Shown here in pieces: positions 42,761 through 52,037 of a DNA stretch of 64,000 nt (the stretch's first letter is position 1; the number at the start of each line of letters is the position of its first letter). The position numbers were made by a program, and so were the translations under genes. Location of the stretch: the NCBI GenBank assembly GCA_018654745.1, contig JABILA010000116.1, positions 1 to 64,000 of the forward strand, read 5' to 3'. The notes below the pieces were generated by a model. That model did not search any database. It was not told the origin of the DNA and saw nothing but the letters and a program-made list of their open reading frames with translations. The stretch is from Alphaproteobacteria bacterium. GTDB lineage: Bacteria; Pseudomonadota; Alphaproteobacteria; UBA2966.

Positions 42761-44611
42761 ATGACTGATACCCCTCGGATGCAGGTCCACTTTGGCACCC
42801 CCGATATCGCGATGGAGCGGCGGGATAATGGTGAAATTATTCTGGCTTCGCGGGAACCCCTTGAGGAATATGTTGACCAGGTCGGGATCTGGATACGGCA
42901 TTGGGCTGAAAAGACGCCGAATGCGAACTTCCTCGGAGAACGTGATCCGGCGGGGGCGTGGCGACACATCACCTACGCTGAATTACGGGCAGGGGTGGAT
43001 GCAATTTCCCAGGCCTTGCTGGATCGGGGACTGGGGCAGGATCGTCCGGTGATGTTGTTGTCTGGCAACAGCATCGATCACGCCTTGTTGTCGCTGGGCG
43101 CCCAGCAGGTTGGTATCCCGGCTGTGCCTGTGTCTCCGGCCTATTCCCTGATGAGCCAGGATCACAGCAAAGTCCGGCATATATTCGATTTGGTCAAACC
43201 CGGCATCATCTATGCCGCCAGTGCCGACGTGTTTGGGCCTGCGTTGGCCAGTCTTGATCTGGCTGAGATAGAACTGGTCGTCAGTGCCCCGCCACCCGAA
43301 GGCATGACGGCAACAATGTTCACTGATTTGCGCACCACCTCAGCCAGTGGTGATGTTGACGCAGCCTTTGCAGCGGTTGGCCCGGACACTATGGCAAAAA
43401 TCCTGTTCACGTCCGGGTCTACCGGCATGCCAAAAGGGGTGATCAATACCCAGCGCATGATGTGTGCCAATCAGCAAATGCTGACCCAGGTCTGGCCGTT
43501 TCTAGATGTCGATCCACCGGTCTTGCTGGACTGGTTGCCGTGGAACCATACCTTCGGCGGCAACAACGATTTTAACATGGTGCTGTGCCATGGCGGCACG
43601 ATGTATATCGACGCCGGCAAACCGGCACCTGGATTGATCGAACAAACCATTGCCAATATTCGCGATGTCTCGCCGAATATTTATTATAACGTGCCCGCCG
43701 GATACAACATCCTGCTGCCTTTTCTGGAAAACGATGACGACCTGCGCGACGCCTTTTTCAGGAACCTGAAAGTGGTGTTTTACGCAGCTGCCGCATTACC
43801 CCAGGATCTGTGGCAACGCCTTGAAAAACTGTCCGTCGAAGCCACGGGCAAGCTGGTTGTGATGACCTCGGCCTGGGGCTCAACCGAAACAGCTCCCATG
43901 GCGGCGGCGGCACATTTTCCGCTGGAAAAAGCCGGGAATATCGGCGTGCCGGTACCGGGTGTGACCCTGAAACTGGTGCCGTCGGGCAGCAAACTGGAAA
44001 TCCGGGTGAAGGGCGATAACGTGACGCCGGGCTATGTGGGACAGGACGATGTTACTGCGGCGGCCTTTGACGATGAAGGCTTTTATCGCATCGGTGATGC
44101 CGGGAAGCTGATGGTGGAAGATGATGCCAACCAGGGCATTACCTTTGACGGCCGTGTTTCCGAAGACTTCAAGCTGTTATCCGGGACATGGGTTGCCGTA
44201 GGCAATCTGCGGGTGGATGCCCTCGCGGTCACCAGTCCGGCCATTCAGGACGCTGTGGTCACAGGGCATGACCGCGACGAGATTTGTCTGCTGGCCTGGC
44301 CGAACCTTGTGGCCTGTCAGGCCCTGGCTGGTTTACCCGATGGCACGCCGCCGGATCAAATTATCAATCACCAGAAAGTCCGGGCGCATATCTCCGAAAC
44401 CCTGGCTGCCCACAACAAAGATGCCGGTGGTTCCAGTCGTCGTGTCAAACGCGTTTTGCTGATGCTGCAGCCCGCCAATATCGACGCCAACGAAATCACC
44501 GACAAGGGCTATATCAACCAGCGCTCCACCCTGGAAAACAGGACCGATCTGGTGGCGAAGCTTTATGCCGATGACGTGCCGTCTGAGGTGATTATTGTGG
44601 GTGCTGAATGA
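42761..44611 (+). CDS. feruloyl-CoA synthase-like acyl-CoA ligase
   Basis: A 616-residue AMP-forming ligase. Signatures: [36 protein letters not shown] and a long C-terminal part typical of trans-feruloyl-CoA synthases, which activate hydroxycinnamates for vanillin release. ATG 42761 is preferred to a TTG upstream at 42743. Its neighbour is a cyclase-family hydrolase. An enoyl-CoA hydratase/lyase gene is found at 56301-57101 but is not adjacent. Confidence 0.82.
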   Translation: MTDTPRMQVHFGTPDIAMERRDNGEIILASREPLEEYVDQVGIWIRHWAEKTPNANFLGERDPAGAWRHITYAELRAGVDAISQALLDRGLGQDRPVMLLSGNSIDHALLSLGAQQVGIPAVPVSPAYSLMSQDHSKVRHIFDLVKPGIIYAASADVFGPALASLDLAEIELVVSAPPPEGMTATMFTDLRTTSASGDVDAAFAAVGPDTMAKILFTSGSTGMPKGVINTQRMMCANQQMLTQVWPFLDVDPPVLLDWLPWNHTFGGNNDFNMVLCHGGTMYIDAGKPAPGLIEQTIANIRDVSPNIYYNVPAGYNILLPFLENDDDLRDAFFRNLKVVFYAAAALPQDLWQRLEKLSVEATGKLVVMTSAWGSTETAPMAAAAHFPLEKAGNIGVPVPGVTLKLVPSGSKLEIRVKGDNVTPGYVGQDDVTAAAFDDEGFYRIGDAGKLMVEDDANQGITFDGRVSEDFKLLSGTWVAVGNLRVDALAVTSPAIQDAVVTGHDRDEICLLAWPNLVACQALAGLPDGTPPDQIINHQKVRAHISETLAAHNKDAGGSSRRVKRVLLMLQPANIDANEITDKGYINQRSTLENRTDLVAKLYADDVPSEVIIVGAE

Positions 44612-45236
44612 AGTGTGGATATCAAGTTTTGTTGAAGGGCTGATCATCGGTTTTGCCGTCGCGGCCCCTGTCGGACCTATCGGTATCCTGTGCATCCGCC
44701 GGACCCTCAACCACGGCCCCCTCGCCGGATTTTTGTCAGGTATGGGTGCGGCAACGGCTGACGCAAGTTATGGATTTGTCGCGGCCTTCGGGCTGACGGC
44801 GATCTCCGGGTTTCTGCTGGATATGGAAACCTGGTTGCGCCTCGGTGGTGGCACCTTCCTGATCTGGCTGGGCATCCGTGCCTGGCGATCAAAACCCTCA
44901 GAAGATCAGGCTGCCAACACGCGTCGGGGCCTGGGGTTGTTGTCCGGGTATCTTGCCACAACCGTCCTGACCCTTGCCAACCCGTCGACCATTCTGTCTT
45001 TCCTGGCCATCTTCGCAGGCCTCGGTCTGGCCTCGGAAACCCGCGCCTACGGGGACGCCGCGATCCTCGTCATCGGCGTTTTCATCGGCTCCGCCCTCTG
45101 GTGGCTGTTCCTTGCCTTCCTGGCCTCGGTCTTTCGCCAGAAACTTGGCGGCGAAGGCATGAAATGGATCAACCGATTTTCGGCCTTGCTGCTGGCAGGG
45201 TTCGGGGCTGTGATCGTTTTGGGTGTGGGAGCCTAA
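44601..45236 (+). CDS. LysE-family exporter
   Basis: A 211-residue polytopic protein with six hydrophobic segments; conserved AAPVGPIGILCIRRTL near the N-terminus, LRLGGGTFLIWLGIRAWR and TVLTLANPSTILSFLAIFAG. LysE/RhtB proteins export amino acids or related metabolites. GTG starts at 44601 (overlapping the previous gene) and 44613 are both possible; I use 44601. It is convergent with cysQ and overlaps its end by four bases. Confidence 0.88.
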   Translation: MLNEVWISSFVEGLIIGFAVAAPVGPIGILCIRRTLNHGPLAGFLSGMGAATADASYGFVAAFGLTAISGFLLDMETWLRLGGGTFLIWLGIRAWRSKPSEDQAANTRRGLGLLSGYLATTVLTLANPSTILSFLAIFAGLGLASETRAYGDAAILVIGVFIGSALWWLFLAFLASVFRQKLGGEGMKWINRFSALLLAGFGAVIVLGVGA

Positions 45237-46000
45237 CTCTTACCCTTCGCCACAAAAAAACCGTTGGCGAAATCTGGTTTGCCGTAGAGGAATTCTTCGC
45301 CTTCGAGGGTGGTCAGGCTGCCACCGGCGGCGCGTAAGACGCCGTGGGCGGCGGCGGTGTCCCATTCCATGGTGCGGCCGAGGCGGGGGTAGAAGTCGGC
45401 TTCGCCTGCGGCGACCAGACAGAATTTCAGGGAGCTGCCAGCGGATGTTAATTCCTTGACCGTGAATTGGGCCAAATAGTCATCCGTTGCGGCGTCACGA
45501 TGTGAACGACTGGCGACAACGACCAGGCCGTCTTCATCCGGGCTGCGGACTTCTATCTTTTCGCGTTTGCCTGACATGTTTTCGCAAAATGCGCCGCTGG
45601 TCATGCTGCCAAAAAACAGGCGATCCAGGACCGGAGCGTAGACCACGCCCAGAACCGGGCGGTGATCTTCGATCAAACCGATATTGACGGTGAATTCCCC
45701 ATTGCGGCTGACAAATTCCTTTGTGCCGTCCAGGGGGTCAACCAGCCAGTACGTACCGCCGGAAATATCAGGAATATTACCTGCCGCAACACTTTCTTCG
45801 GCAACAACAGGAATGTCTGGTGCCAGGGCTGCCAGATGCTCCAGAATGATGGCTTCGGCGGCTTCGTCGGCGGCGGTGACGGGACTTTCGTCGCCCTTGG
45901 TGCGAACTTCGAAATCACTTTCGTAGATTTCCATAATTTTTGCACCGGCTTCGCGAACTGCAAGGCAAAGGCCGTCGGTCAGGTGATCGTAACTGGTCAT
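45233..46000 (-). CDS. cysQ: 3'(2'),5'-bisphosphate nucleotidase CysQ
   Basis: A 255-residue inositol-monophosphatase-fold phosphatase which removes phosphate from 3'-phosphoadenosine 5'-phosphate after sulfate assimilation. Motifs: VVAEES, WLVDPLDGTKEFVSRNGEFT (metal-binding Asp residues, exactly the family motif) and C-terminal GRTMEWDTAAAHGVLRAAGG. The GTKEF version separates CysQ from inositol phosphatases. 21 nt downstream of an SDR gene, on the same strand. Confidence 0.94.
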   Translation of the reverse strand: MTSYDHLTDGLCLAVREAGAKIMEIYESDFEVRTKGDESPVTAADEAAEAIILEHLAALAPDIPVVAEESVAAGNIPDISGGTYWLVDPLDGTKEFVSRNGEFTVNIGLIEDHRPVLGVVYAPVLDRLFFGSMTSGAFCENMSGKREKIEVRSPDEDGLVVVASRSHRDAATDDYLAQFTVKELTSAGSSLKFCLVAAGEADFYPRLGRTMEWDTAAAHGVLRAAGGSLTTLEGEEFLYGKPDFANGFFVAKGKS

Positions 46001-46021
46001 AATGTACTAACTTTCGAGGTT

Positions 46022-46768
46022 CTATCTACCACCGGCGACATCAAGGATGGAGCCGTTTACATAAGATGCTTCGTCCGACGTGAGCCAGACAATTGCGTTG
46101 GCTATTTCTTCAGGTGAGGCTGCACGCTTCATGGGAATGTTGGGTGCTATCGTGGCCATACGATCGGGGGCACCTGCAGCGGCATGAATATCTGTGTCGG
46201 TCAGGCCCGGGCGAACGGCGTTGACGCGAATGCCCTCTGCCCCGACTTCGGCTGCCAGGCCCAGGGTCAAGGTGTCGATACCGCCTTTGCTGGCGGCATA
46301 ATCGATCCATTCATTGGCACCGCCAATACGGGCAGCGGCGGATGATACATTGACGATGCTTCCTCCGGGTCCACCATATTTTGTCGATAAACGACGCACG
46401 GCTTCGGCACAGCACAAGGCCACGCCGGTTAAATTAACATTGATGGTGCGGCGAATGTCGTCGGCAGACTTTTGATCCAGGCGCTTCAGGGAACTGACGA
46501 TACCGGCATTGTTCACTACAGAAGCCAGTGGTGGCAGTTCGGTTTCGGCAGTATCGAACAATCGCTTGATGTCTTCTTCGTTTGAAACATCACCTTGCAC
46601 TGCTACGGCCTGACCACCTGCAGCAACAATATCGGCGACGACACTGTCTGCAGCTTCGCGGGCGTTCTGGTAATTGACGCAAACGGCAAAGCCACGGGCT
46701 GCCGCCAGACGTGATACAGCCGCACCAATGCCGCGACTGCCACCGGTTACGATCATACTTTTTTTCAT
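46022..46768 (-). CDS. short-chain dehydrogenase/reductase (SDR)
   Basis: A 248-residue classical SDR: TGGSRGIGAAV, NNAGI, the Ser segment IVNVSSAAARIG, YAASKGGIDTL (YxxxK), and PGLTDTDIH. Start ATG 46768 is chosen because the SDR fold begins there; a longer frame has an unrelated N-terminus. NAD(P) preference and substrate are unknown. Just upstream of cysQ on the same strand. Confidence 0.9.
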   Translation of the reverse strand: MKKSMIVTGGSRGIGAAVSRLAAARGFAVCVNYQNAREAADSVVADIVAAGGQAVAVQGDVSNEEDIKRLFDTAETELPPLASVVNNAGIVSSLKRLDQKSADDIRRTINVNLTGVALCCAEAVRRLSTKYGGPGGSIVNVSSAAARIGGANEWIDYAASKGGIDTLTLGLAAEVGAEGIRVNAVRPGLTDTDIHAAAGAPDRMATIAPNIPMKRAASPEEIANAIVWLTSDEASYVNGSILDVAGGR

Positions 46769-46987
46769 CTTGATACCCGCATTGCTGGGAGGGAATAAAG
46801 CCGGGTGTGATTTCTCGCCGGAGTTGACCATTCCGGCCTCTTCGGGTCAAGTATTCGTGAGGCAAATTGATGCTGCGAACACTGGAATACCTGCAAATCG
46901 TGGCATAGTATTACGCTGGTATAAAGTACCGCATTGGTCAATGGCGGGATTGTCCTGATTTCAGGCGCCCGGGAAGGTGGTTGTTGA

Positions 46988-47353
46988 ATGGCGAGCATAC
47001 TTGTTATTGATGATGACAACGATCTTCGCACGGTTATTTGTGCCATTCTCGAGGATGAAGGTTATCAGGTTAACGAAGCCTGCGATGGCGGCGAAGGCCT
47101 GGACCGGTTTCGGGCCAAACCGTCCGATCTGGTGCTGACCGACCTGATCATGCCCGGCCAGGAAGGTGTTGAAACCATCCTCGAATTACGCAAGGAGTTC
47201 CCCGAGGTTCGCATCATTGCCATGTCTGGTGGCGGACGCAGTGAACCAGGTAGTTTTCTGGGGTTCGCCAACAAGCTCGGGGCCACGGATACGCTGGAAA
47301 AACCATTCAGTCGCGACAAGCTTCTGGATACCATCGCAAAAGTCCTGAATTAG
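46988..47353 (+). CDS. single-domain response regulator (CheY-like)
   Basis: A 121-residue receiver: VIDDDNDLR (acidic pocket), LVLTDLIMP (phospho-Asp), MSGGGR (Ser/Thr position) and EKPFS (Lys). No output domain. It precedes the HPt-REC-REC-GGDEF gene by about 120 nt. It could be an acceptor in the same phosphorelay, with the HPt domain of that protein or the histidine kinase at 36096 as a donor (inference). Confidence 0.93.
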   Translation: MASILVIDDDNDLRTVICAILEDEGYQVNEACDGGEGLDRFRAKPSDLVLTDLIMPGQEGVETILELRKEFPEVRIIAMSGGGRSEPGSFLGFANKLGATDTLEKPFSRDKLLDTIAKVLN

Positions 47354-47470
47354 GACTTTTACCGCCAAAATATTGGTTTTACTCAAAAATTTTTGAACGC
47401 AAAAGTTGACCTCTGGCTTTCGCCAACCAATTATATTGCAGGCGCAATACGCGAGGGGCTGATTTTAACC

Positions 47471-49111
47471 ATGACCGAGCTGACACTCGAGCAAAAATTA
47501 CAGGCAATGCGGGACAAGTTCCGCGAAAGCCTTGGCGGACGGATTGTTGAAATCGACGCGGCCTGGAAAGCAGCCTGTGAAGGCGACGAAGAGGCCCGTG
47601 TTACCCTGCACAGGCTGGCCCACAGTCTGGCCGGTTCCGGTGCGACTTTCGGCCTCGACAAGGTCAGTGAAGTTTCGAAAGGTCTTGAAAGGGCGGTTGA
47701 GGCAGTCAGTTCAGGAATTGATATCGCCAGTAGTGGCGCCGTCACTGCGCGACTGGCCCAGGTTCGCCAGGTCGTCACTGAAGCCGCCTATGATGATAGC
47801 AGGGTCGCCGAAGAAACCAGTCTGACAATCGCCTCCCGCTCCGTCGATAATCGCCGACTTGTTTATGTCGCGGAAGACGCCCGTGCAGAACCCGACAATC
47901 TCGCAGAGCAGATCGGCCATTTCGGCTATGATGTTGAGCGATTTTTCACCCCGGAAGAACTGTTCAAGGGTGTTGAGCGGCAAATTCCCATTGCGATCGT
48001 CACGGATGTTGTTTTCGAAAGCGGCATTCATGCCGGGATTGATGTCGTTGAAAGAATTACCGAGGAAATCAGCAACGACATCCCTGTGTTCTTTATCTCG
48101 ACACTGGATGATATCGCGGCACGCTTGCGGGCTGTCCGGGCAGGGGGGCTTGCCTTTCTGAACAAACCCGTCGACGTCAGCGTCTTTGTTGACCGCCTGG
48201 ATGCCTTGTCTTCGATTGAACCACCTGAGCCTTTCCGGGTTCTGGTTGTTGATGATGAAGAAGCAATGACCGAATATTATCGCACCATCCTGGAAGCCGT
48301 TGGCATGAAAGTGGTGGCGGTCAATGATCCCATGATGGTCATGGATGCCCTGGTTTCCTTCTTGCCTGAAATTGTCATTATGGATCTTTATATGCCGTCC
48401 TGCAGTGGGTATGAGATGGCCCAGGTGATCCGTCAGCAGGAAGCTTTTATCAGTTTGCCGATTGTCTATCTGTCGTCGGAAGGCGACAAGGGACGTCAGC
48501 TGGAGGCCATGAGCGCCGGTGGCGATGACTTCCTGGCAAAGCCTATCGTGCCGGACCATTTGACTGGTGCAGTGACCAACCGTGTGCGGCGCTGGCGTGT
48601 CTTGCGATCCTTCATGGTTCGGGACAGCCTGACCGGTTTATATAATCACACCAAGACCAAGGAAATGCTGGATATCGAAATGGCTCGTGCCCGGCGCCAG
48701 GGATCGGGCTTGTTTTTTGCCATTGTGGATATCGACAAATTCAAACTGGTCAACGACACCTACGGACACCCCACCGGTGACCGTGTGATCAAAAGCCTCT
48801 CGCGCCTGTTGCAACAACGTCTGCGCAAGGTTGATATCGTTGGTCGCGTGGGTGGCGAGGAGTTTGCCGTTATCCTGATCGATACCGATGTTGAAAATGC
48901 CGAACGCATTTTAAATGAGCTGCGAGAACACTTTGCCGCAGTTGTTCATCATTCCGGCGAAACTGAATTCCAGTGCGCGTTTAGCTGTGGTGTGGCTAAT
49001 TTTGAAGACTATGAGACAGCACAGGATCTGAATGAAGCAGCTGACCGGGCGCTTTATGCCGCCAAAAATGCAGGCCGGAACCAGGTCGTGCTGGCGCGCA
49101 CAGATAAATAG
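47471..49111 (+). CDS. diguanylate cyclase with HPt and two receiver domains
   Basis: A 546-residue signalling protein. HPt at residues about 30-95 (LHRLAHSLAGSGATFG with the phospho-His), a first receiver at about 125-240 (DVVFESG; phospho-Asp in IVTDVVF), a second receiver at about 255-370 (VVDDEEAM, VIMDLYMP), and a C-terminal GGDEF with VGGEEFAVIL and inhibitory-site RKVD. It makes cyclic di-GMP from GTP and is controlled by phosphorelay. Start ATG 47471. Its last nine codons are duplicated in tandem. Confidence 0.92.
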   Translation: MTELTLEQKLQAMRDKFRESLGGRIVEIDAAWKAACEGDEEARVTLHRLAHSLAGSGATFGLDKVSEVSKGLERAVEAVSSGIDIASSGAVTARLAQVRQVVTEAAYDDSRVAEETSLTIASRSVDNRRLVYVAEDARAEPDNLAEQIGHFGYDVERFFTPEELFKGVERQIPIAIVTDVVFESGIHAGIDVVERITEEISNDIPVFFISTLDDIAARLRAVRAGGLAFLNKPVDVSVFVDRLDALSSIEPPEPFRVLVVDDEEAMTEYYRTILEAVGMKVVAVNDPMMVMDALVSFLPEIVIMDLYMPSCSGYEMAQVIRQQEAFISLPIVYLSSEGDKGRQLEAMSAGGDDFLAKPIVPDHLTGAVTNRVRRWRVLRSFMVRDSLTGLYNHTKTKEMLDIEMARARRQGSGLFFAIVDIDKFKLVNDTYGHPTGDRVIKSLSRLLQQRLRKVDIVGRVGGEEFAVILIDTDVENAERILNELREHFAAVVHHSGETEFQCAFSCGVANFEDYETAQDLNEAADRALYAAKNAGRNQVVLARTDK

Positions 49112-49137
49112 GTCGTGCTGGCGCGCACAGATAAATA
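49084..49137 (+). repeat. perfect 27-bp tandem duplication across the stop codon
   Basis: The unit GGTCGTGCTGGCGCG plus CACAGATAAATA occurs twice without mismatch (49084-49110 and 49111-49137). The stop codon TAG spans the junction. It copies the end of the diguanylate cyclase gene, so the second copy is untranslated. It looks like a recent slippage or recombination event. Confidence 0.9.
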
Positions 49138-49285
49138 GGCAGACAGCGGCGGCGATAAATCAGCCGCTCAAAAGTTGCGTAAGAAACATTCTTTTAAATA
49201 CTTTTTGGCAAATGCTTTTTGGAATTGTTGTCATTAAGGTCTAGACTGCCTGACCGGAACAGCGGACATCATCAGGGGGTAGGGG

Positions 49286-50488
49286 ATGTTGGAATTTTAT
49301 TCAGGCCTGAGCACAGCTGTTAACAGCAAGCAGGCCGCAAGCGAATGTATCGAACTGGCTTTGGGGGATGACAACCAGGACTGCGATTTGCTTGTGATCC
49401 ATTCGACTGTTGGTCACAACTTTCCTCAGGCGCTGGCGGCAGCCCGGGCCGCCTGCCCGAGTGCGCAAATCGTAGGCTGCAGCGGGGCCGGTGTCATCGG
49501 TCGGGGAAGCGTTAGTGAAAACATGCGGGCCATGGCAGTTATGGCTGCCAGAGGATCGGAACTGGCTGTTGCGTCAGCTGACGGTTTGAGCGCTGGTACA
49601 TCTAGGACCGTCGCTGCAAAAGCCGCTGAGGAATTGAAAGCGGCCAACAACGACATCTCGATTATCTATTGCCTGACGACCGGGCTGGATGTGCGTGGGG
49701 ATGAAGTCATCGCCGGGATCGAAAGTGTTTTTGGACCCGACATTCCGATTATTGGTGCCACTGCTGCAGACAACGGCAAGGCCAAAAAGACTTTTCAGTT
49801 CCACAACGACAAGGTCATGGAAAATGGCATTGTGCTGGTTGGCTTCGCAGACCCTTCACTGGAACTGGTCATGGGCATTCATCATGGATCGGTGCCGCTG
49901 GCAGGTATGACAATGGAAGTCACCAAATCGGACGGTAATCAGATTTTGGAACTGGATGGTAAACCCTCCTGGCCAACCCTGATGAGCAAGGTTGGCTTGC
50001 CCATTGAAACGCCACCGGCTGAATGTATGGGTATATCGGGTCTCGGCATTGATCTGGTCTCGCCAGAGCAAAAAGCCTATGACAATCCCCAGGTTCTGCG
50101 TGCCACATTTGAAGTCAGTGACGACAATCAGACATTTTCCTGGCCGACAAGTTGCCCCGAAGGCAGCAAGGTTGTGTTGATGCAGCGGGACGAAGACCTG
50201 ATCTTTGACGGCGTTGACCGCATGACTACACGCATGAACGAAGCCTACAAGGAACGCAAACCGGAAGCTGTTTTCCATGCTGACTGCATGGCGCGTGGAC
50301 GCCTGACATTTGACCGGGTGCTGAAAGACGAGATCATGGCAAAAATCCAGCATCCGATTTGTGGGGATACGGAAGTTCCGTGGCTGGGCGTTTACGGGTA
50401 CAGCGAATATGCACCTGTTGCCGGGCGCAATGAATTTCACAGTTTCACCACATCGGTATTTTCACTGGTGCGTAAAGAAGGCGCATAG
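49286..50488 (+). CDS. FIST-domain sensory protein (NosP-like)
   Basis: A 400-residue protein with FIST-N (about residues 30-220: QIVGCSGAGVIG) and FIST-C (about 225-370). FIST proteins are small-molecule sensors; some (NosP) bind haem and sense NO and control cyclic di-GMP or kinase signalling. No haem ligand can be read with certainty. The C-terminal GVYGYSEYAPV fits FIST-C. It lies between a diguanylate cyclase and a nucleotide cyclase gene, supporting a sensor role. Confidence 0.85.
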   Translation: MLEFYSGLSTAVNSKQAASECIELALGDDNQDCDLLVIHSTVGHNFPQALAAARAACPSAQIVGCSGAGVIGRGSVSENMRAMAVMAARGSELAVASADGLSAGTSRTVAAKAAEELKAANNDISIIYCLTTGLDVRGDEVIAGIESVFGPDIPIIGATAADNGKAKKTFQFHNDKVMENGIVLVGFADPSLELVMGIHHGSVPLAGMTMEVTKSDGNQILELDGKPSWPTLMSKVGLPIETPPAECMGISGLGIDLVSPEQKAYDNPQVLRATFEVSDDNQTFSWPTSCPEGSKVVLMQRDEDLIFDGVDRMTTRMNEAYKERKPEAVFHADCMARGRLTFDRVLKDEIMAKIQHPICGDTEVPWLGVYGYSEYAPVAGRNEFHSFTTSVFSLVRKEGA

Positions 50489-50506
50489 GATATTGCCTCA
50501 AACGGT

Positions 50507-52012
50507 ATGACTGAAGCGGAAAACAAGCGTAGTTACGAGGAGTTGCAGGCGATATGTGAACGGCTGGAGGCCGAAGGTGGCCGCCATCTGGTCATTCAAC
50601 GTGACCTCAGCCGGACCAAGGATCGGCTGGACCGCGAGTTGATGCGCTTCAAGGCGATCCAGAAGTTCATCGCCGATGGACTTGAAGTTTCAACGGTTGC
50701 CGAATTCAACACCCTGACACTTGAATCCATTATCGAAGCGTTTGAATTTGAAGTGGCACTTGTCCTGCGCACAACCAATGATCCCGAAAGCCTGGTCGCC
50801 GTTGGCGAGTTTGGTTTCGACGACCCACCAGCCCTGTTGCCGTTTTCGCCTGACTGGATTGACCTGGACGACACCCGTATTTTTGATGCGGCGGACCCGT
50901 TGCTGGAAAACTGGCGGGAATTGCAGTTGGCCCAGGCAATCGTCTGCCCCCTGACCGACAAATCCGGTCATTTTAACGGTGCCATTCTGGCAGGTGTCAC
51001 CGTTGAAAGTGCAGATTTTTTTGAACCTATTTCCGAGGAACACAAATCAGCCTTTTCTGTTCTGGTGCGTCAGGCCAGTGCGCTGTGGACCAATCGGGAA
51101 TTGAATGAAGACATCAAGTCTCACAACGAACGCCTGGTCGACCTGACCAGCTCCTACAGCCGATTTGTGCCCTTTCAGTTTCTGGAGCTTCTGAACCGCG
51201 AAAGCATCGAGGAAATTGGCGCAGGCGATGCTGCCGGTCTGGAAATGAATGTGTTGTTCGCCGATATTCGCGGCTTCACGACCATGTCGGAAAAACTTGG
51301 TCCGCAAGGGGCCTTCGCCATGCTCAATGAATTCCTGTCGGCAGTGGAACCGGCCATCGAACAGGAAAATGGTTTCGTAAACCAGTATCAGGGTGATGCC
51401 ATTATGGCGCTGTTTCCAGGCGAAGCCGATGCCGCCTTGCGCTGTGCCGTTGCCATGCTGAAAGAAACCCAGGGGCTGAATGTGCGTCGCAAAAGCCGGG
51501 GAGAAGACGAAATCCGCTTTGGCCTTGGCATTACCAGTGGCCCCTTGATGTTGGGGGCTATCGGCGGTGGGCAGCGACTGGAATCAAATGTGGTCGGGGA
51601 CACCGCGAACCTGTCGGCACGTACCGAAAGCATGACCAAACTGTTCGGGGCACAAATTCTGTTTACCAGCCACACCATGGAACGTTTGCAGGATCCCGGG
51701 AAATTCGAAATTCGCGAACTGGATCAGGTTATTGTGGTTGGTCGGGAAACAGCGGTTACAGTTTACGAACTGATGGATATGAATGATCCAGACCTCAAGG
51801 CCCAGAAACAACAAATCCAGTCACAGTTTGAAAAAGGCCTTGAACATTACCGGGCCGGCGAATTCCTGCCAGCCTGTAAACGCTTTGAAGCCTGCGTTGC
51901 CATGGCCCCTGACGACCAGGCGGCAGCACTTTATATTGAACGCTGTCGCGGCCATGTGGAAAATCCACCATCCGGGGACTGGACCGGCTTAACAGTAATG
52001 GGACAGAAGTAG
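50507..52012 (+). CDS. GAF-type sensor with class III adenylate/guanylate cyclase domain
   Basis: A 501-residue soluble protein: N-terminal coiled coil (residues about 1-45), GAF-like domain (about 50-200), and a class III cyclase domain (about 245-430: VLFADIRGFTTMSEKLGP, YQGDAIMALFPG, VVGDTANLSARTES). A C-terminal TPR-like tail (EKGLEHYRAGEFLPACKRFE) follows. It makes cAMP or cGMP. Substrate specificity was not resolved. Starts 19 nt after the FIST stop, so cotranscribed. Confidence 0.9.
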   Translation: MTEAENKRSYEELQAICERLEAEGGRHLVIQRDLSRTKDRLDRELMRFKAIQKFIADGLEVSTVAEFNTLTLESIIEAFEFEVALVLRTTNDPESLVAVGEFGFDDPPALLPFSPDWIDLDDTRIFDAADPLLENWRELQLAQAIVCPLTDKSGHFNGAILAGVTVESADFFEPISEEHKSAFSVLVRQASALWTNRELNEDIKSHNERLVDLTSSYSRFVPFQFLELLNRESIEEIGAGDAAGLEMNVLFADIRGFTTMSEKLGPQGAFAMLNEFLSAVEPAIEQENGFVNQYQGDAIMALFPGEADAALRCAVAMLKETQGLNVRRKSRGEDEIRFGLGITSGPLMLGAIGGGQRLESNVVGDTANLSARTESMTKLFGAQILFTSHTMERLQDPGKFEIRELDQVIVVGRETAVTVYELMDMNDPDLKAQKQQIQSQFEKGLEHYRAGEFLPACKRFEACVAMAPDDQAAALYIERCRGHVENPPSGDWTGLTVMGQK

Positions 52013-52037
52013 GAACCTGAGGGCCTTTATTGCCCGT

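Noticed and set aside
47711-48559. 282-residue minus-strand frame inside the diguanylate cyclase gene
   Set aside because: Antisense of a clear HPt-REC-REC-GGDEF gene; no recognisable domain.
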